The translations under genes and the position numbers were made by a program. From UBA4285 sp050944355 (GTDB lineage: Bacteria; Bacillota; Clostridia; Lachnospirales; Lachnospiraceae), in the NCBI GenBank assembly GCA_050944355.1, contig JBMNQX010000002.1, positions 186,001-250,000 of the forward strand: a DNA stretch of 64,000 nucleotides. Reading direction: 5' to 3'. This document shows, piece by piece, positions 18,802 through 27,152 of the stretch. The notes below the pieces were generated by a model that saw only the letters and a program-made list of their open reading frames with translations, ran no database searches and was not told the origin of the DNA. Each line of letters opens with the position of its first letter. Within the stretch, counting starts at the first letter, position 1.

Positions 18802-20205
18802 ATGACAAGATTCAAAAGAAGTGCGGCTATAGCGCTCACAGCAGCTATAGGCGCCGGTTTGCTTGCGGGCTGCGGGAGTTCATCTGACACGGCATCGACA
18901 AGCGGCACAACAGCGTCCGGTTCCGGGGCAGCGTCAACGACTGCGGCGGCGTCGACGTCGGGCAGTTCATCCAGCTCATCCGGCGATACCAGCATGATTT
19001 TCGCATGGTGGGGCAACCAGACGCGCAATGAGAGAACGACCAATGCGATAACGAAATACGAGGAAGAAAATCCGGGCGTTTCGATCGAGGGACAGTTCTC
19101 GGAGTGGAATGACTATTGGCAGAAGCTCGCGACCAACTCGGCGGGCAATGCTCTCCCGGATATTATCCAGATGGACTATCAGTACTTAAACCAGTACATG
19201 AACACCGGCCTTCTCTATGATCTGAGCGAGTTCGTAGATGACGGTACGATTGATACGACCAACTGGAACCAGAACATGATCAATGCGGGAACCATGGACG
19301 GCAAGCTCGTCGCTGTATGCGCCGGCATCAACGCGCCGGCTCTCGTATACGACAAGGCCATCACAGATCAGGCCGGCGTGACCATCAAGGACAACATGAC
19401 AAATGATGAGTTCATTGAAGTCAGCAAGACGATCTATGAGAAGACCGGATACAAGACCAACATTCAGTACGGAACCGCTCAGGAAATTTTCAGCTACTGG
19501 TGCCGCTCTGACGGCAAGATCCTTTTCAACACAGGAAAGGTTGATGCGACTGCGGACGAGCTCACAAAGTATTTCAAGATTTATGAAGATGGCGAGAGCG
19601 AAGGCTGGATGGTTGCTCCGACTGTATTCGCTGAGATAACGATCGGTTCAGTCGAACAGGACCCGCTCGTATATGGCGACACTCCGGAAAATCAGTCATG
19701 GTGCACATTCTGCTGGTCCAACCAGTATGTTGCCATGCTCAATGCTTCCAAGGACACTCAGGATCTGCAGATGACGACATGGCCGAGCCCGGATCCGCAG
19801 AAGTCTGACTTCCTCAAGCCGAGCCAGTTCTTCTCTGTATCCGCTGACGCCAAGGATCCGAAGGCGGCGGCCGCATTCATCAACTGGCTGACCAACAGCG
19901 AGGATGCAAACGACATTCTGCTCGGTGAGCGCGGCATCCCGATGAACAGTGAAATCGCTGACAAGGTATCTGAGCAGCTCACGGAGGATGATCAGAAGAC
20001 ATATACATTTGTCAATGAAGTTGTCGCAAAGAACTGCTCTGATATCAATCCGCCGTATCCGGACGGGTACACCGAGGCAGGAAAGATTCTGAACACGATC
20101 CTTGAGGCGGTATGCTACGGACAGGAGACTGCTGAGCAGGCCGGCCAGGACCTGGTAGACCAGGCGACGGCCGTGCTCGCCGCGAAGGCATCTTCCAACA
20201 GCTGA
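18802..20205 (+). CDS. Extracellular sugar-binding lipoprotein (YesO-like), copy 1
   Basis: A 467-residue family 1 solute-binding protein. The signal peptide ends in a lipobox (LLAGC, Cys24), followed by a Ser/Thr/Ala/Gly linker to about residue 70. The mature part begins MIFAWWGNQTRNERT and has typical SBP features (FSEWNDYWQKLAT, LPDIIQMDYQYL, NPPYPDGYTEAG). It delivers oligosaccharides to the permeases. Start at MTRFKRS, because AAAGGGGGAAG lies just upstream. It is closely similar to the next gene. It has its own promoter region and terminator, so the two lipoproteins are separate transcripts. Confidence 0.92.
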   Translation: MTRFKRSAAIALTAAIGAGLLAGCGSSSDTASTSGTTASGSGAASTTAAASTSGSSSSSSGDTSMIFAWWGNQTRNERTTNAITKYEEENPGVSIEGQFSEWNDYWQKLATNSAGNALPDIIQMDYQYLNQYMNTGLLYDLSEFVDDGTIDTTNWNQNMINAGTMDGKLVAVCAGINAPALVYDKAITDQAGVTIKDNMTNDEFIEVSKTIYEKTGYKTNIQYGTAQEIFSYWCRSDGKILFNTGKVDATADELTKYFKIYEDGESEGWMVAPTVFAEITIGSVEQDPLVYGDTPENQSWCTFCWSNQYVAMLNASKDTQDLQMTTWPSPDPQKSDFLKPSQFFSVSADAKDPKAAAAFINWLTNSEDANDILLGERGIPMNSEIADKVSEQLTEDDQKTYTFVNEVVAKNCSDINPPYPDGYTEAGKILNTILEAVCYGQETAEQAGQDLVDQATAVLAAKASSNS

Positions 20206-20242
20206 TCTGCTGAAGTATCACAAGAATATCAGTCATTACAGA

Positions 20243-20276
20243 CGGGAAGAGGGGAAACTTTCTTCCCGCCTTTTTT
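20243..20276 (+). terminator. Terminator after lipoprotein copy 1
   Basis: Stem CGGGAAGA / TCTTCCCG with a 10-base loop, then CC and six Ts. Confidence 0.8.
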
Positions 20277-20398
20277 GTGGTATTTCTGGTGGCAATGTCA
20301 ACAGTTATCTGACCGCAAAATGAGCATTATGACTGATTGCAGAGAGTCAGGATATATGAGATTGTGTAAATATATGCAATAATCCTGTGAATTTGCCA

Positions 20399-20416
20399 AA
20401 AAAGTAGGTAATTTTA
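20399..20416 (+). promoter_or_regulatory. Shared transporter element, copy 2 (in the 313-base gap between the lipoproteins)
   Basis: AAAAAGTAGGTAATTTTA, about 115 bases before the second lipoprotein start. The 20206-20518 gap otherwise holds the terminator at 20243 and A/T-rich promoter sequence, including TATGAT at 20426-20431. No gene is visible in it. Confidence 0.5.
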
Positions 20417-20518
20417 ACAAAAAAGTATGATTTTTTACTTTCCAGAAACTGAAGCAGAAGTTTAATATCTATTTAGATTTTGCAAATGATTACGTGAGCA
20501 ATTTCAGGAGGGATCAAA

Positions 20519-21901
20519 ATGAAAATCAAAAGAGGAATTGCGGCTGCCATGGCGGCTCTCGCAGGTGCAGGGATGCTTGCGGGATGCGGAAGTTCCAGCA
20601 GCTCGACAACAACAGCTGCATCGGGAAGCACGACAGCAGCCAGCGGCAGTACGACAGCTGCCAGCGGAAGCAGTTCAAGCTCGTCAGGCAGTGTGAGTCT
20701 TACGTTTGCCTGGTGGGGCAATCAGACAAGAAATGAGCGCACGAGCAGCGCCATCGAATTGTACGAACAGGAAAATTCGAACGTGACGATCGACGGCCAG
20801 TTCTCCGAGTGGACCGACTACTGGCAGAAGATGGCCACGGCTGCAGCCGGCGGTCAGTCTCCTGACATTATGCAGCAGGACTACCAGTACATCACGCAGT
20901 ATGCAAATTCCGACCAGCTGCTGGATCTCACCCCGTACATAGAGGACGGAACGCTTGATGCCTCCAACTGGGATGAGAGCATGCTGGAAGCGGGAACTGT
21001 TGACGGCAAGATTGTTGCGATCTGCGCAGGCATGAATGCCCCGTCGATGGTCTATAACAAGACCATTACTGACGAGGCGGGCGTCACCATCAAAGACAAC
21101 ATGACGCTGGATGAGTTTATCGAGGCAGCCAAGACCGTCTATGAAAAGACCGGCTACAAGACGGATCTTTCCTACGGTACGGTTCAGGAGTTCTTCAATT
21201 ACCTGCTCCGTTCAGACGATGTAATTCTTTTCGGAGACACACAGATTAACGCAACGGCAGAACAGCTCACAAAGTATTTCCAGGTCTATGAAGACGGAAT
21301 CAATGAGGGCTGGGAGCTGGGACCGGATGTCTATGCGGATATCACGATAGGTTCTATCGAGCAGGCTCCGATCGTCGCAGGTTCTTCGCCGGAGACATCA
21401 TCCTGGAATGCGCTGATCTGGTCGAACCAGTACACGGCGATGAATGCACTTGCGACAGAAGACATGGATCTTGAACTCACCACATGGCCGAGCCCGGATC
21501 CGGTAAAATCTGACTTCATCAAGCCGGGCCAGTTCTTCTCTGTTACAACTGACTCAGAGAATCCGGAGGAGGCTGTCAAGTTCCTCAACTATCTGATCAA
21601 CGATGAAGACTGCAATGACATTCTTCTTGGCGAGCGCGGCGTTCCGATCAATTCCGAAATCGCAGACAGAGTAAAGAGTCAGCTGGATGAGACAGACCAG
21701 AAAATTTATGATTTTGTCTACAACGTTGTACAGCCGAACAGCTCTACGATCAACCCGCCGTATCCGGACGGTTATTCTGAAGCCGGCACGAATCTTAACG
21801 ACATAGTAGAGGAACTCTGCTATGGTCAGATCGACGCCAGTGAAGCCGCTGAAGAATTTATCACGATGGGTTCTGCGTCACTTGCTGCAAAAGCCAGCTG
21901 A
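20519..21901 (+). CDS. Extracellular sugar-binding lipoprotein (YesO-like), copy 2
   Basis: A 460-residue paralog of the previous gene. Lipobox MLAGC (Cys23), Ser/Thr/Gly/Ala linker, then LTFAWWGNQTRNERTSSAI and an SBP fold with the same landmarks (FSEWTDYWQKMAT, LLGERGVPINSEIADRV, INPPYPDGYSEAG). A strong GGAGGG ribosome site precedes the ATG. Both lipoproteins probably feed the single permease pair that follows. Differences in the mid-region may give distinct oligosaccharide preferences (inference). A terminator follows, so permease expression depends mostly on its own promoter. Confidence 0.92.
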   Translation: MKIKRGIAAAMAALAGAGMLAGCGSSSSSTTTAASGSTTAASGSTTAASGSSSSSSGSVSLTFAWWGNQTRNERTSSAIELYEQENSNVTIDGQFSEWTDYWQKMATAAAGGQSPDIMQQDYQYITQYANSDQLLDLTPYIEDGTLDASNWDESMLEAGTVDGKIVAICAGMNAPSMVYNKTITDEAGVTIKDNMTLDEFIEAAKTVYEKTGYKTDLSYGTVQEFFNYLLRSDDVILFGDTQINATAEQLTKYFQVYEDGINEGWELGPDVYADITIGSIEQAPIVAGSSPETSSWNALIWSNQYTAMNALATEDMDLELTTWPSPDPVKSDFIKPGQFFSVTTDSENPEEAVKFLNYLINDEDCNDILLGERGVPINSEIADRVKSQLDETDQKIYDFVYNVVQPNSSTINPPYPDGYSEAGTNLNDIVEELCYGQIDASEAAEEFITMGSASLAAKAS

Positions 21902-21987
21902 CAGAAATCAGACTGAAGACACGGGACTGAAAATTTAAGATCTGCTCACGTACAGAAAAATCCGGCATCATTTGAGGATGTCGAAAG

Positions 21988-22021
21988 GACTGCCGGAACA
22001 ATCGTTCCGGCGGTCTTTTTT
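21988..22021 (+). terminator. Terminator after lipoprotein copy 2
   Basis: A 12-bp stem (GACTGCCGGAAC / GTTCCGGCGGTC) with loop AATC, followed by six Ts. Confidence 0.88.
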
Positions 22022-22085
22022 GCAGATAAAATTGATTAAAACTGATATTTGGATACATTTTACAAAAGTGGATAAAAAAATTATG

Positions 22086-22103
22086 AAAAAGTAGGAAATT
22101 TTG
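22086..22103 (+). promoter_or_regulatory. Shared transporter element, copy 3
   Basis: AAAAAGTAGGAAATTTTG, about 96 bases before the first permease start and 37 bases (start to start) before a TATAAT at 22128-22133. Same core as the copies at 18688 and 20399. Confidence 0.5.
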
Positions 22104-22186
22104 AGGCATTTAGTCAGTTTTATGAGTTATAATGAACAAAAGCAGATCGTATAATAATTACATATTCTTATAAAGGAGTGAATGAA

Positions 22187-23116
22187 ATGGGAAAACAGCA
22201 ATCTGAGAAGACTGCCGCCGCTGCGCCCGCAAAGAAGAAGCGCAAGATCGGCAATCCGATCAACAACGAAAAAACGGCTGGCGTGATTTTCACACTTCCG
22301 TTTACGTTCGGCTTCCTCATGTTCATGGTTGTTCCGATGGCGATTTCGCTGTACTACGCGTTCTGCCAGTACAACATCCTTGAGCCTCCGGTATTCATCG
22401 GATGGGACAACTTTGCAAAGATGACAACAGATGCCATCTACAAGAAGTCGATCGGCGTAACATTCTATTTCGCCCTGGTTTCTACACCTCTGAGACTGAT
22501 CTTTGCGCTCTTTGTCGCAATGCTTCTTCTCGAGAACAACAAGCTTTCCGGATTCTACAGAGCGACATATTATCTGCCGTCAATCATCGGCGGATCCGTT
22601 GCCGTATCCGTACTGTGGAAGCGTATGTTTGCAACCGACGGCACCATCAACAGAATTCTCGGCATCAGCTTCCCGTGGCTGGGCGATACGAGAACGGCTA
22701 TCTGGGTCCTGATCATTCTCGCCGTATGGCAGTTCGGATCCTCGATGCTGATTTTCCTTTCCGCCCTGAAGCAGATCCCGCAGTCTCTGTATGAAGCGGC
22801 CATGGTTGACGGCGCGAGCGGCTGGAAGAGATTCTGGAAGATCACATTCCCGCTCCTGACACCGACCATCTTCTTCAACCTGGTTATGCAGCTGATCAAC
22901 GGCTTCCTCGCCTTCACACAGTGCTACATCATCACACAGGGCAAGCCGATGTACTCGACAGAGTTCTACACGGTTTACATGTATGATCAGTCCTTCACGT
23001 ACTACAACACCGGTTACGGTGCTGCCATGGCCTGGGTAATGGTTCTGATCATTTCGGCTGTAACAGCCGTGCTGTTCGCGACCAAGCGGTTCTGGGTATA
23101 TGACGGAGGATTATAA
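22187..23116 (+). CDS. ABC sugar permease, MalF/YesP type
   Basis: A 309-residue inner-membrane permease with six predicted helices, starting after a basic N-terminus (KKKRKIGNPINNEKTAGVIF). The EAA cytoplasmic loop is visible as SLYEAAMVDGASGWKRFWKITFPLL, which docks the ATPase. An ATG at 22187 preceded by AAGGAG is preferred to the GTG three codons earlier. The second permease gene starts one base after the stop. Together with the lipoproteins it resembles YesO-YesP-YesQ, a rhamnogalacturonan-oligosaccharide importer in Bacillus. No ATPase is encoded in the locus. Confidence 0.93.
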   Translation: MGKQQSEKTAAAAPAKKKRKIGNPINNEKTAGVIFTLPFTFGFLMFMVVPMAISLYYAFCQYNILEPPVFIGWDNFAKMTTDAIYKKSIGVTFYFALVSTPLRLIFALFVAMLLLENNKLSGFYRATYYLPSIIGGSVAVSVLWKRMFATDGTINRILGISFPWLGDTRTAIWVLIILAVWQFGSSMLIFLSALKQIPQSLYEAAMVDGASGWKRFWKITFPLLTPTIFFNLVMQLINGFLAFTQCYIITQGKPMYSTEFYTVYMYDQSFTYYNTGYGAAMAWVMVLIISAVTAVLFATKRFWVYDGGL

Positions 23117-23117
23117 A

Positions 23118-23963
23118 ATGCATAAGAGAAGTAAGGTTGGTTATGTAATCAAAAACATTTTTATATTTGCCTTCGCCATCGTAATGATCTATCCGCTGCT
23201 CTGGATGTTCTTCAGCTCTTTTAAGCCGACAAACACGATTTTCTCGACAGCCGGACAGCTGATTCCGACGACCTGGACACTGGATAACTACATCAACGGC
23301 TGGAAAGGTTTCGGCGGCGTAGGATTTGGAACTTTCATCAAGAACTCTCTTGTCATCGCTCTTTCCGCGACGCTCGGCACGATCGTTTCTTCCGCGCTTG
23401 TCGGATACGGATTTGCGAGATTCGAGTTCAAGGGCAAGAAGATCCTGTTCTCCTGCATGCTTCTCTCGATGATGCTGCCGGCTCAGGTTCTGATGATCCC
23501 GCAGTACCTCTGGTACAAACAGCTGGGCTGGGTTAACTCCTACATCCCGCTGATTGTTCCTTACTGGTTCGCCATTCAGGGCTTCTTCGATTACCTCTTC
23601 AGCAACTTCATCGGAGGTATTCCGAGAGACCTCGATGAGGCGGCGAAGATCGACGGATGCTCTTATTGGCAGATCTTCATCCGGATCATCCTTCCGCTGA
23701 TGGTTCCGGCACTGGTTACGGGCACAATTTTCTCGTTCATGTGGAGATGGGATGACTTCCTTTCCGCCCTCATGTACGTCAACAAATCTGCAATGTATCC
23801 TGTATCTCTGGCTCTGAAGCTTTTCTCTGATCCGGGTACATCGTCCGATTACGGCGCTATGTTCGCCATGGCTACCGTATCCCTGATTCCGTCCATTGTC
23901 CTGTTCCTTATCTTCCAGCGTTACCTGGTTGAAGGTATTGCGACATCCGGACTGAAAGGCTGA
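23118..23963 (+). CDS. ABC sugar permease, MalG/YesQ type
   Basis: A 281-residue partner permease with about six helices and the EAA loop DLDEAAKIDGCSYWQIFIRIILPLM. Starts at MHKRSKVGYV, with GGAGGA 7 bases upstream; the frame extends further up but overlaps the previous gene. It ends with the family-typical LVEGIATSGLKG. Co-transcribed with the preceding permease. A strong terminator follows. Confidence 0.93.
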   Translation: MHKRSKVGYVIKNIFIFAFAIVMIYPLLWMFFSSFKPTNTIFSTAGQLIPTTWTLDNYINGWKGFGGVGFGTFIKNSLVIALSATLGTIVSSALVGYGFARFEFKGKKILFSCMLLSMMLPAQVLMIPQYLWYKQLGWVNSYIPLIVPYWFAIQGFFDYLFSNFIGGIPRDLDEAAKIDGCSYWQIFIRIILPLMVPALVTGTIFSFMWRWDDFLSALMYVNKSAMYPVSLALKLFSDPGTSSDYGAMFAMATVSLIPSIVLFLIFQRYLVEGIATSGLKG

Positions 23964-23984
23964 TACAGCAATATCAGAATTATG

Positions 23985-24021
23985 GCTCCTGCCGGGAAAA
24001 CCGGCGGGAGCTTTTATTTTT
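23985..24021 (+). terminator. Terminator after the permease pair
   Basis: An 11-bp stem (GCTCCTGCCGG / CCGGCGGGAGC, one mismatch) with loop GAAAA, then TTTTATTTTT. Confidence 0.85.
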
Positions 24022-24063
24022 GTCACAACTCATGTAAAATGTACGACTGACTGGAGGAAGTAC

Positions 24064-25113
24064 ATGAGCGAAGAGAAGAAACAGTATGGCCTCACATTTG
24101 ACAGGGAGAAAGTACTGGATGCCATTGACCGCATTGTGCGCAGAACCATGCAGATGGACCTGACATGGGAATGGCCCTGCGGAGTGGCCTATTATGGAAT
24201 CTGCCGCGCGGCAGAGAAGACAGGACGGGACGAATATCTGCAAATGGTAAAGACCCGCGTGGATGAGCTGATCGATCTCGGAATCCCGGGACTCAATGTA
24301 AACACATGCGCGATGGGACACTGCCTGCTCGATCTCTACAGGGCGACAGGGGATGAGAAATATAAGAACATCCTGAATTCTCAGATTGAATATCTCGAGA
24401 AAAAGGCGCTGCGCTTCGGTGACGGTGTTTTGCAGCACACAGTATCGGACAGCAATGATTTTCCGGAACAGTGCTGGGCTGACACGCTGTTTATGGCGGC
24501 TTATCTGCTGCTGCGCGTCGGGATTGAGAAAAGCGATGAAACGCTGATCAAAGACGCTCTGAAGCAGTGGTACTGGCACATCGAGTTCCTTCAGGATGAC
24601 AACGGGCTGTTCTTTCACGGTTATTCACATGTTAAAAAGAGCCATATGTCAGGCATTCACTGGGGCCGCGCCAACGCGTGGGCTGCATACACGATGTCGC
24701 ATGTGAAGCCGGACCTGCCGGGCTGGTATCTGTATCCGGAGTGCATGGACATCAATGGCAGCCTGGATCTGCAGCTCTCAGCGCTCAAGAACTATCAGAC
24801 TGAAAACGGACTGTGGCGCACGATCATCGACGATCCGGAAAGCTATGAGGAAGTGTCAGCCTCCGCCGGCATCGCCGCGGCGATGGTCATCGCGGGAAAT
24901 CCGCTGCACTACAAATACATCAATAAAGCGATAGAAGGCGTTCTTTCCAATGTGGCGGAGGACGGAACGGTAAAGAATGTATCCGGCGGCACCGCTGTCA
25001 TGCGTGATGGAGAAGGGTACCGGAATGTCACACGCAAATGGATCCAGGGCTGGGGGCAGGGCCTCGCGCTTGCACTGTTTGCCGCGGTACTCGACAAAAT
25101 AATCAGGAGTTAA
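24064..25113 (+). CDS. GH105 unsaturated rhamnogalacturonyl hydrolase (YesR/YteR-like)
   Basis: A 349-residue (alpha/alpha)6-barrel glycoside hydrolase without signal peptide. The motif CWADTLFMA places Asp140 where YteR has its catalytic Asp; HWGRANAWA and SASAGIAAAM are also family landmarks. It removes the unsaturated uronic acid left at the end of rhamnogalacturonan (or related) oligosaccharides by polysaccharide lyases. Acting in the cytoplasm just after the importer genes, it fits uptake of lyase products. Ribosome site GGAGGAAG. Distinguishing GH105 from GH88 needs a search. Confidence 0.88.
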   Translation: MSEEKKQYGLTFDREKVLDAIDRIVRRTMQMDLTWEWPCGVAYYGICRAAEKTGRDEYLQMVKTRVDELIDLGIPGLNVNTCAMGHCLLDLYRATGDEKYKNILNSQIEYLEKKALRFGDGVLQHTVSDSNDFPEQCWADTLFMAAYLLLRVGIEKSDETLIKDALKQWYWHIEFLQDDNGLFFHGYSHVKKSHMSGIHWGRANAWAAYTMSHVKPDLPGWYLYPECMDINGSLDLQLSALKNYQTENGLWRTIIDDPESYEEVSASAGIAAAMVIAGNPLHYKYINKAIEGVLSNVAEDGTVKNVSGGTAVMRDGEGYRNVTRKWIQGWGQGLALALFAAVLDKIIRS

Positions 25114-25120
25114 GGGAAAG

Positions 25121-25882
25121 ATGAAAAAGTGGTGTGCGATCGGTGATTCGTTTACGTATCTCAATGATCATCTGGATGAGACGGGATACCGCCTTCACAA
25201 AGGGTATGTCACAAGAACGAAGGAAAAGCTCGAGCCGGTGATGGGGGAGATCCGGGTAGACAATCGCGGGATCAACGGGGCCGCGACCGAAGAATTCCTG
25301 GATGCGCGGTTTGCCCCGGCTGATTTTTACACGATTCTTCTCGGGACGAACGACTGGTTTTCACACAGGACGCCGTGCGGGACAAAAGAAGACTTTGACG
25401 CGAAACGGCCCGGGACGATACTCGGAAATCTGGGATGTATCCTGGCGAATATCCGCAAAGTGTCACCCTCGCCGATATTTGTCATGAATCCGGTCGAGAG
25501 GAGCGACTTTATTTACATTCTGGATCACCATCACATCGATCACGGGAGTTATGCGCCGGAGGCGGGACAGAAACTCTCGGACGTTGCGGCCGCGATTTAC
25601 AGCTGTGTTCACGGCGACGATGTGCACACGATTAATCTTCATGACAAATCCGGTTTCACCCTGGAAAATGTCGTCAAATTTCAAAGGAAGCGGGTTGACG
25701 GCGTCGAAACGGATCTGCCGTTTCCGGATTACGTCGGTGTACCATATGATCCGGACAAAGACGAGTATCCGTATCCGCCGGAAGCTGTTTCAATGACATA
25801 CGACGGTCTCCACCCGTCGGACAAAGGGGCGGAGATCATCGCCGGGGTTCTCGCTGAAGCGATACTCGACAGATTCAGATGA
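25121..25882 (+). CDS. SGNH/GDSL esterase (rhamnogalacturonan acetylesterase-like)
   Basis: A 253-residue SGNH hydrolase: block I IGDSFTYL with the Ser nucleophile, block II Gly near RGINGA, block III GTNDW, block V YDGLHPSDKGAE with the Asp-x-x-His dyad. No signal peptide, so cytoplasmic. It follows GH105 by 7 bases and would deacetylate imported oligosaccharides, as YesT (RhgT) does in the Bacillus locus. The substrate is inferred from context. Confidence 0.85.
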   Translation: MKKWCAIGDSFTYLNDHLDETGYRLHKGYVTRTKEKLEPVMGEIRVDNRGINGAATEEFLDARFAPADFYTILLGTNDWFSHRTPCGTKEDFDAKRPGTILGNLGCILANIRKVSPSPIFVMNPVERSDFIYILDHHHIDHGSYAPEAGQKLSDVAAAIYSCVHGDDVHTINLHDKSGFTLENVVKFQRKRVDGVETDLPFPDYVGVPYDPDKDEYPYPPEAVSMTYDGLHPSDKGAEIIAGVLAEAILDRFR

Positions 25883-25889
25883 AATAAAA

Positions 25890-25933
25890 AGCTGCTGTCG
25901 GAATTCTGGCAATTTTCGTTTCCGGCGGCAGCT
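25890..25933. terminator. Bidirectional terminator between the esterase and the small minus-strand gene
   Basis: A 14-bp stem with some G-T pairs (AGCTGCTGTCGGAA / TTCCGGCGGCAGCT). A T-rich tail follows on both strands, and it is better on the minus strand (TTTTTATTT). Confidence 0.7.
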
Positions 25934-25961
25934 TAGTTTTAAAGTTAAGAGATTCCCGAAA

Positions 25962-26078
25962 TCATTTTTTCTTTGCGGCTTTTTTCTGCTGGCGGCGCTG
26001 TATAGCGGCGAGCTGCTGCAGAGCCTTCTTGGTCTGCGCTTCTTTGGAATCCTTGTTTTTCTTGCCCATTTTTGACAT
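25962..26078 (-). CDS. Small basic protein, 38 residues, unknown
   Basis: The product reads MSKMGKKNKDSKEAQTKKAL, then a glutamine- and lysine-rich helix ending KKAAKKK. A strong ribosome site (GGAGGG) lies about 9 bases before the ATG, an ATTATAT box sits just further up, and a terminator follows the stop. These signals, with the composition, support a real gene despite its size. It is probably a nucleic-acid- or ribosome-associated peptide (inference only). An alternative start is the fourth codon. Confidence 0.55.
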   Translation of the reverse strand: MSKMGKKNKDSKEAQTKKALQQLAAIQRRQQKKAAKKK

Positions 26079-26164
26079 ATAAAAAACCCTCCGATATAAT
26101 AATGCTGACAATGAATCGTGACTATTATATCACTATCCGGAGCAGCCATGTTTTCTTTTTCGTG

Positions 26165-26193
26165 CAGACAGGCAGCGGCAATGATGCTATACT
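26165..26193 (+). promoter_or_regulatory. Promoter of the ECF/CoA gene group
   Basis: CAGACA, 17-base spacer, TATACT. The start codon follows about 50 bases later. Confidence 0.45.
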
Positions 26194-26243
26194 AAGTAAC
26201 TGTGTTGTATCGCGTCAAGCGAACGATAACAGGAGGAAAAGTT

Positions 26244-27101
26244 ATGAACAGTAAAGCGGGAAGGAACCAGTCCGCACAGGGCGGTTCACTCAAAGTGCGC
26301 AAGAAAACGGCAGACCTTGTTCTGCTGGCCTTTTTCACGGCGATCATCATCTTCATGAGCATCACGCCGTTCGGGTATATTCCCCTCGGCGTCATCAATG
26401 CCACGATCGTCCACGTCCCGGTCATTCTCGGGGCGGTTCTGCTCGGGCCCGGTCCGGGAGCGTTTCTGGGCTTCATTTTCGGCCTGACAAGTTTCCTGAA
26501 GAACACATACATGCCATCGACGCTGTCGGCGTTTGTCTTTTCGCCGGTGCTGGCGTATTCCACAATCGGGCCTTCCGGAATCTGGAAGAGCGCGTTTATA
26601 TGCTTTGTTCCCAGAATTCTGGTCGGTGTGCTGCCGTATTACGTCTTCAAAGGTGTCGGGGCGCTGAACCGCTCGAAGATGAGAAATGCAGGTCTGGCCG
26701 CGCTGGACATTCTGGTGTCGGTGCTGATTTTTATCGGCGTGAGAGCCTTTACCATGAGGGCAGGTATGGCAGGTGTTCCGGCCGCGGTGATCGGTGTGGC
26801 GTGCGGCGCCGTTGTGTTTGTGCTTGTCTTCAGGGCTGTCCGCAGACAGAAAGGTGATGTTCTTGCCTATACGCTTGCCGGCATCACGGGAGCGCTGACC
26901 AACACGCTGATTGTCATGCCGTCGATCTATATTCTGTATAAGGATTCGTATGCGGCCGCGCTGAGCATTTCGCCGGACGCGGTGCTCACTGTGATTCTGG
27001 GCGTCATTTCATTCAACGGCGTGATCGAGGCGATCATCGCCGGCGTGCTCACGCTCGGCATCGGGAAACCGCTCCAGAGAGCGAGAAACAGAAATATGTA
27101 A
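26244..27101 (+). CDS. ECF transporter S component, probably for pantothenate (PanT-like)
   Basis: A 285-residue membrane protein with about six helices and ECF S-component features near the N-terminus (GYIPLGVINATIVHVPVILGA, LGPGPGAFLGFIFGL). It captures a vitamin and works with a shared energising module (EcfA/A'/T) encoded elsewhere. Pantothenate is inferred because the next two genes are pantothenate kinase and the CoaBC enzyme. The start is MNSKAGRNQ, preceded by AGGAGGAAAA. A terminator hairpin lies between it and coaX. Confidence 0.78.
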   Translation: MNSKAGRNQSAQGGSLKVRKKTADLVLLAFFTAIIIFMSITPFGYIPLGVINATIVHVPVILGAVLLGPGPGAFLGFIFGLTSFLKNTYMPSTLSAFVFSPVLAYSTIGPSGIWKSAFICFVPRILVGVLPYYVFKGVGALNRSKMRNAGLAALDILVSVLIFIGVRAFTMRAGMAGVPAAVIGVACGAVVFVLVFRAVRRQKGDVLAYTLAGITGALTNTLIVMPSIYILYKDSYAAALSISPDAVLTVILGVISFNGVIEAIIAGVLTLGIGKPLQRARNRNM

Positions 27102-27107
27102 GAGAAG

Positions 27108-27137
27108 CCGGCAGGAGTATTCCTGCCGGTGTTTTTT
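27108..27137 (+). terminator. Terminator between the ECF gene and coaX
   Basis: Perfect 9-bp stem CCGGCAGGA / TCCTGCCGG with loop GTAT, then TGTTTTTT. It ends directly before the coaX ribosome site (27139-27144), so coaX relies on read-through or on a promoter inside panT. Confidence 0.8.
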
Positions 27138-27152
27138 CAGGAGGACATTTTT

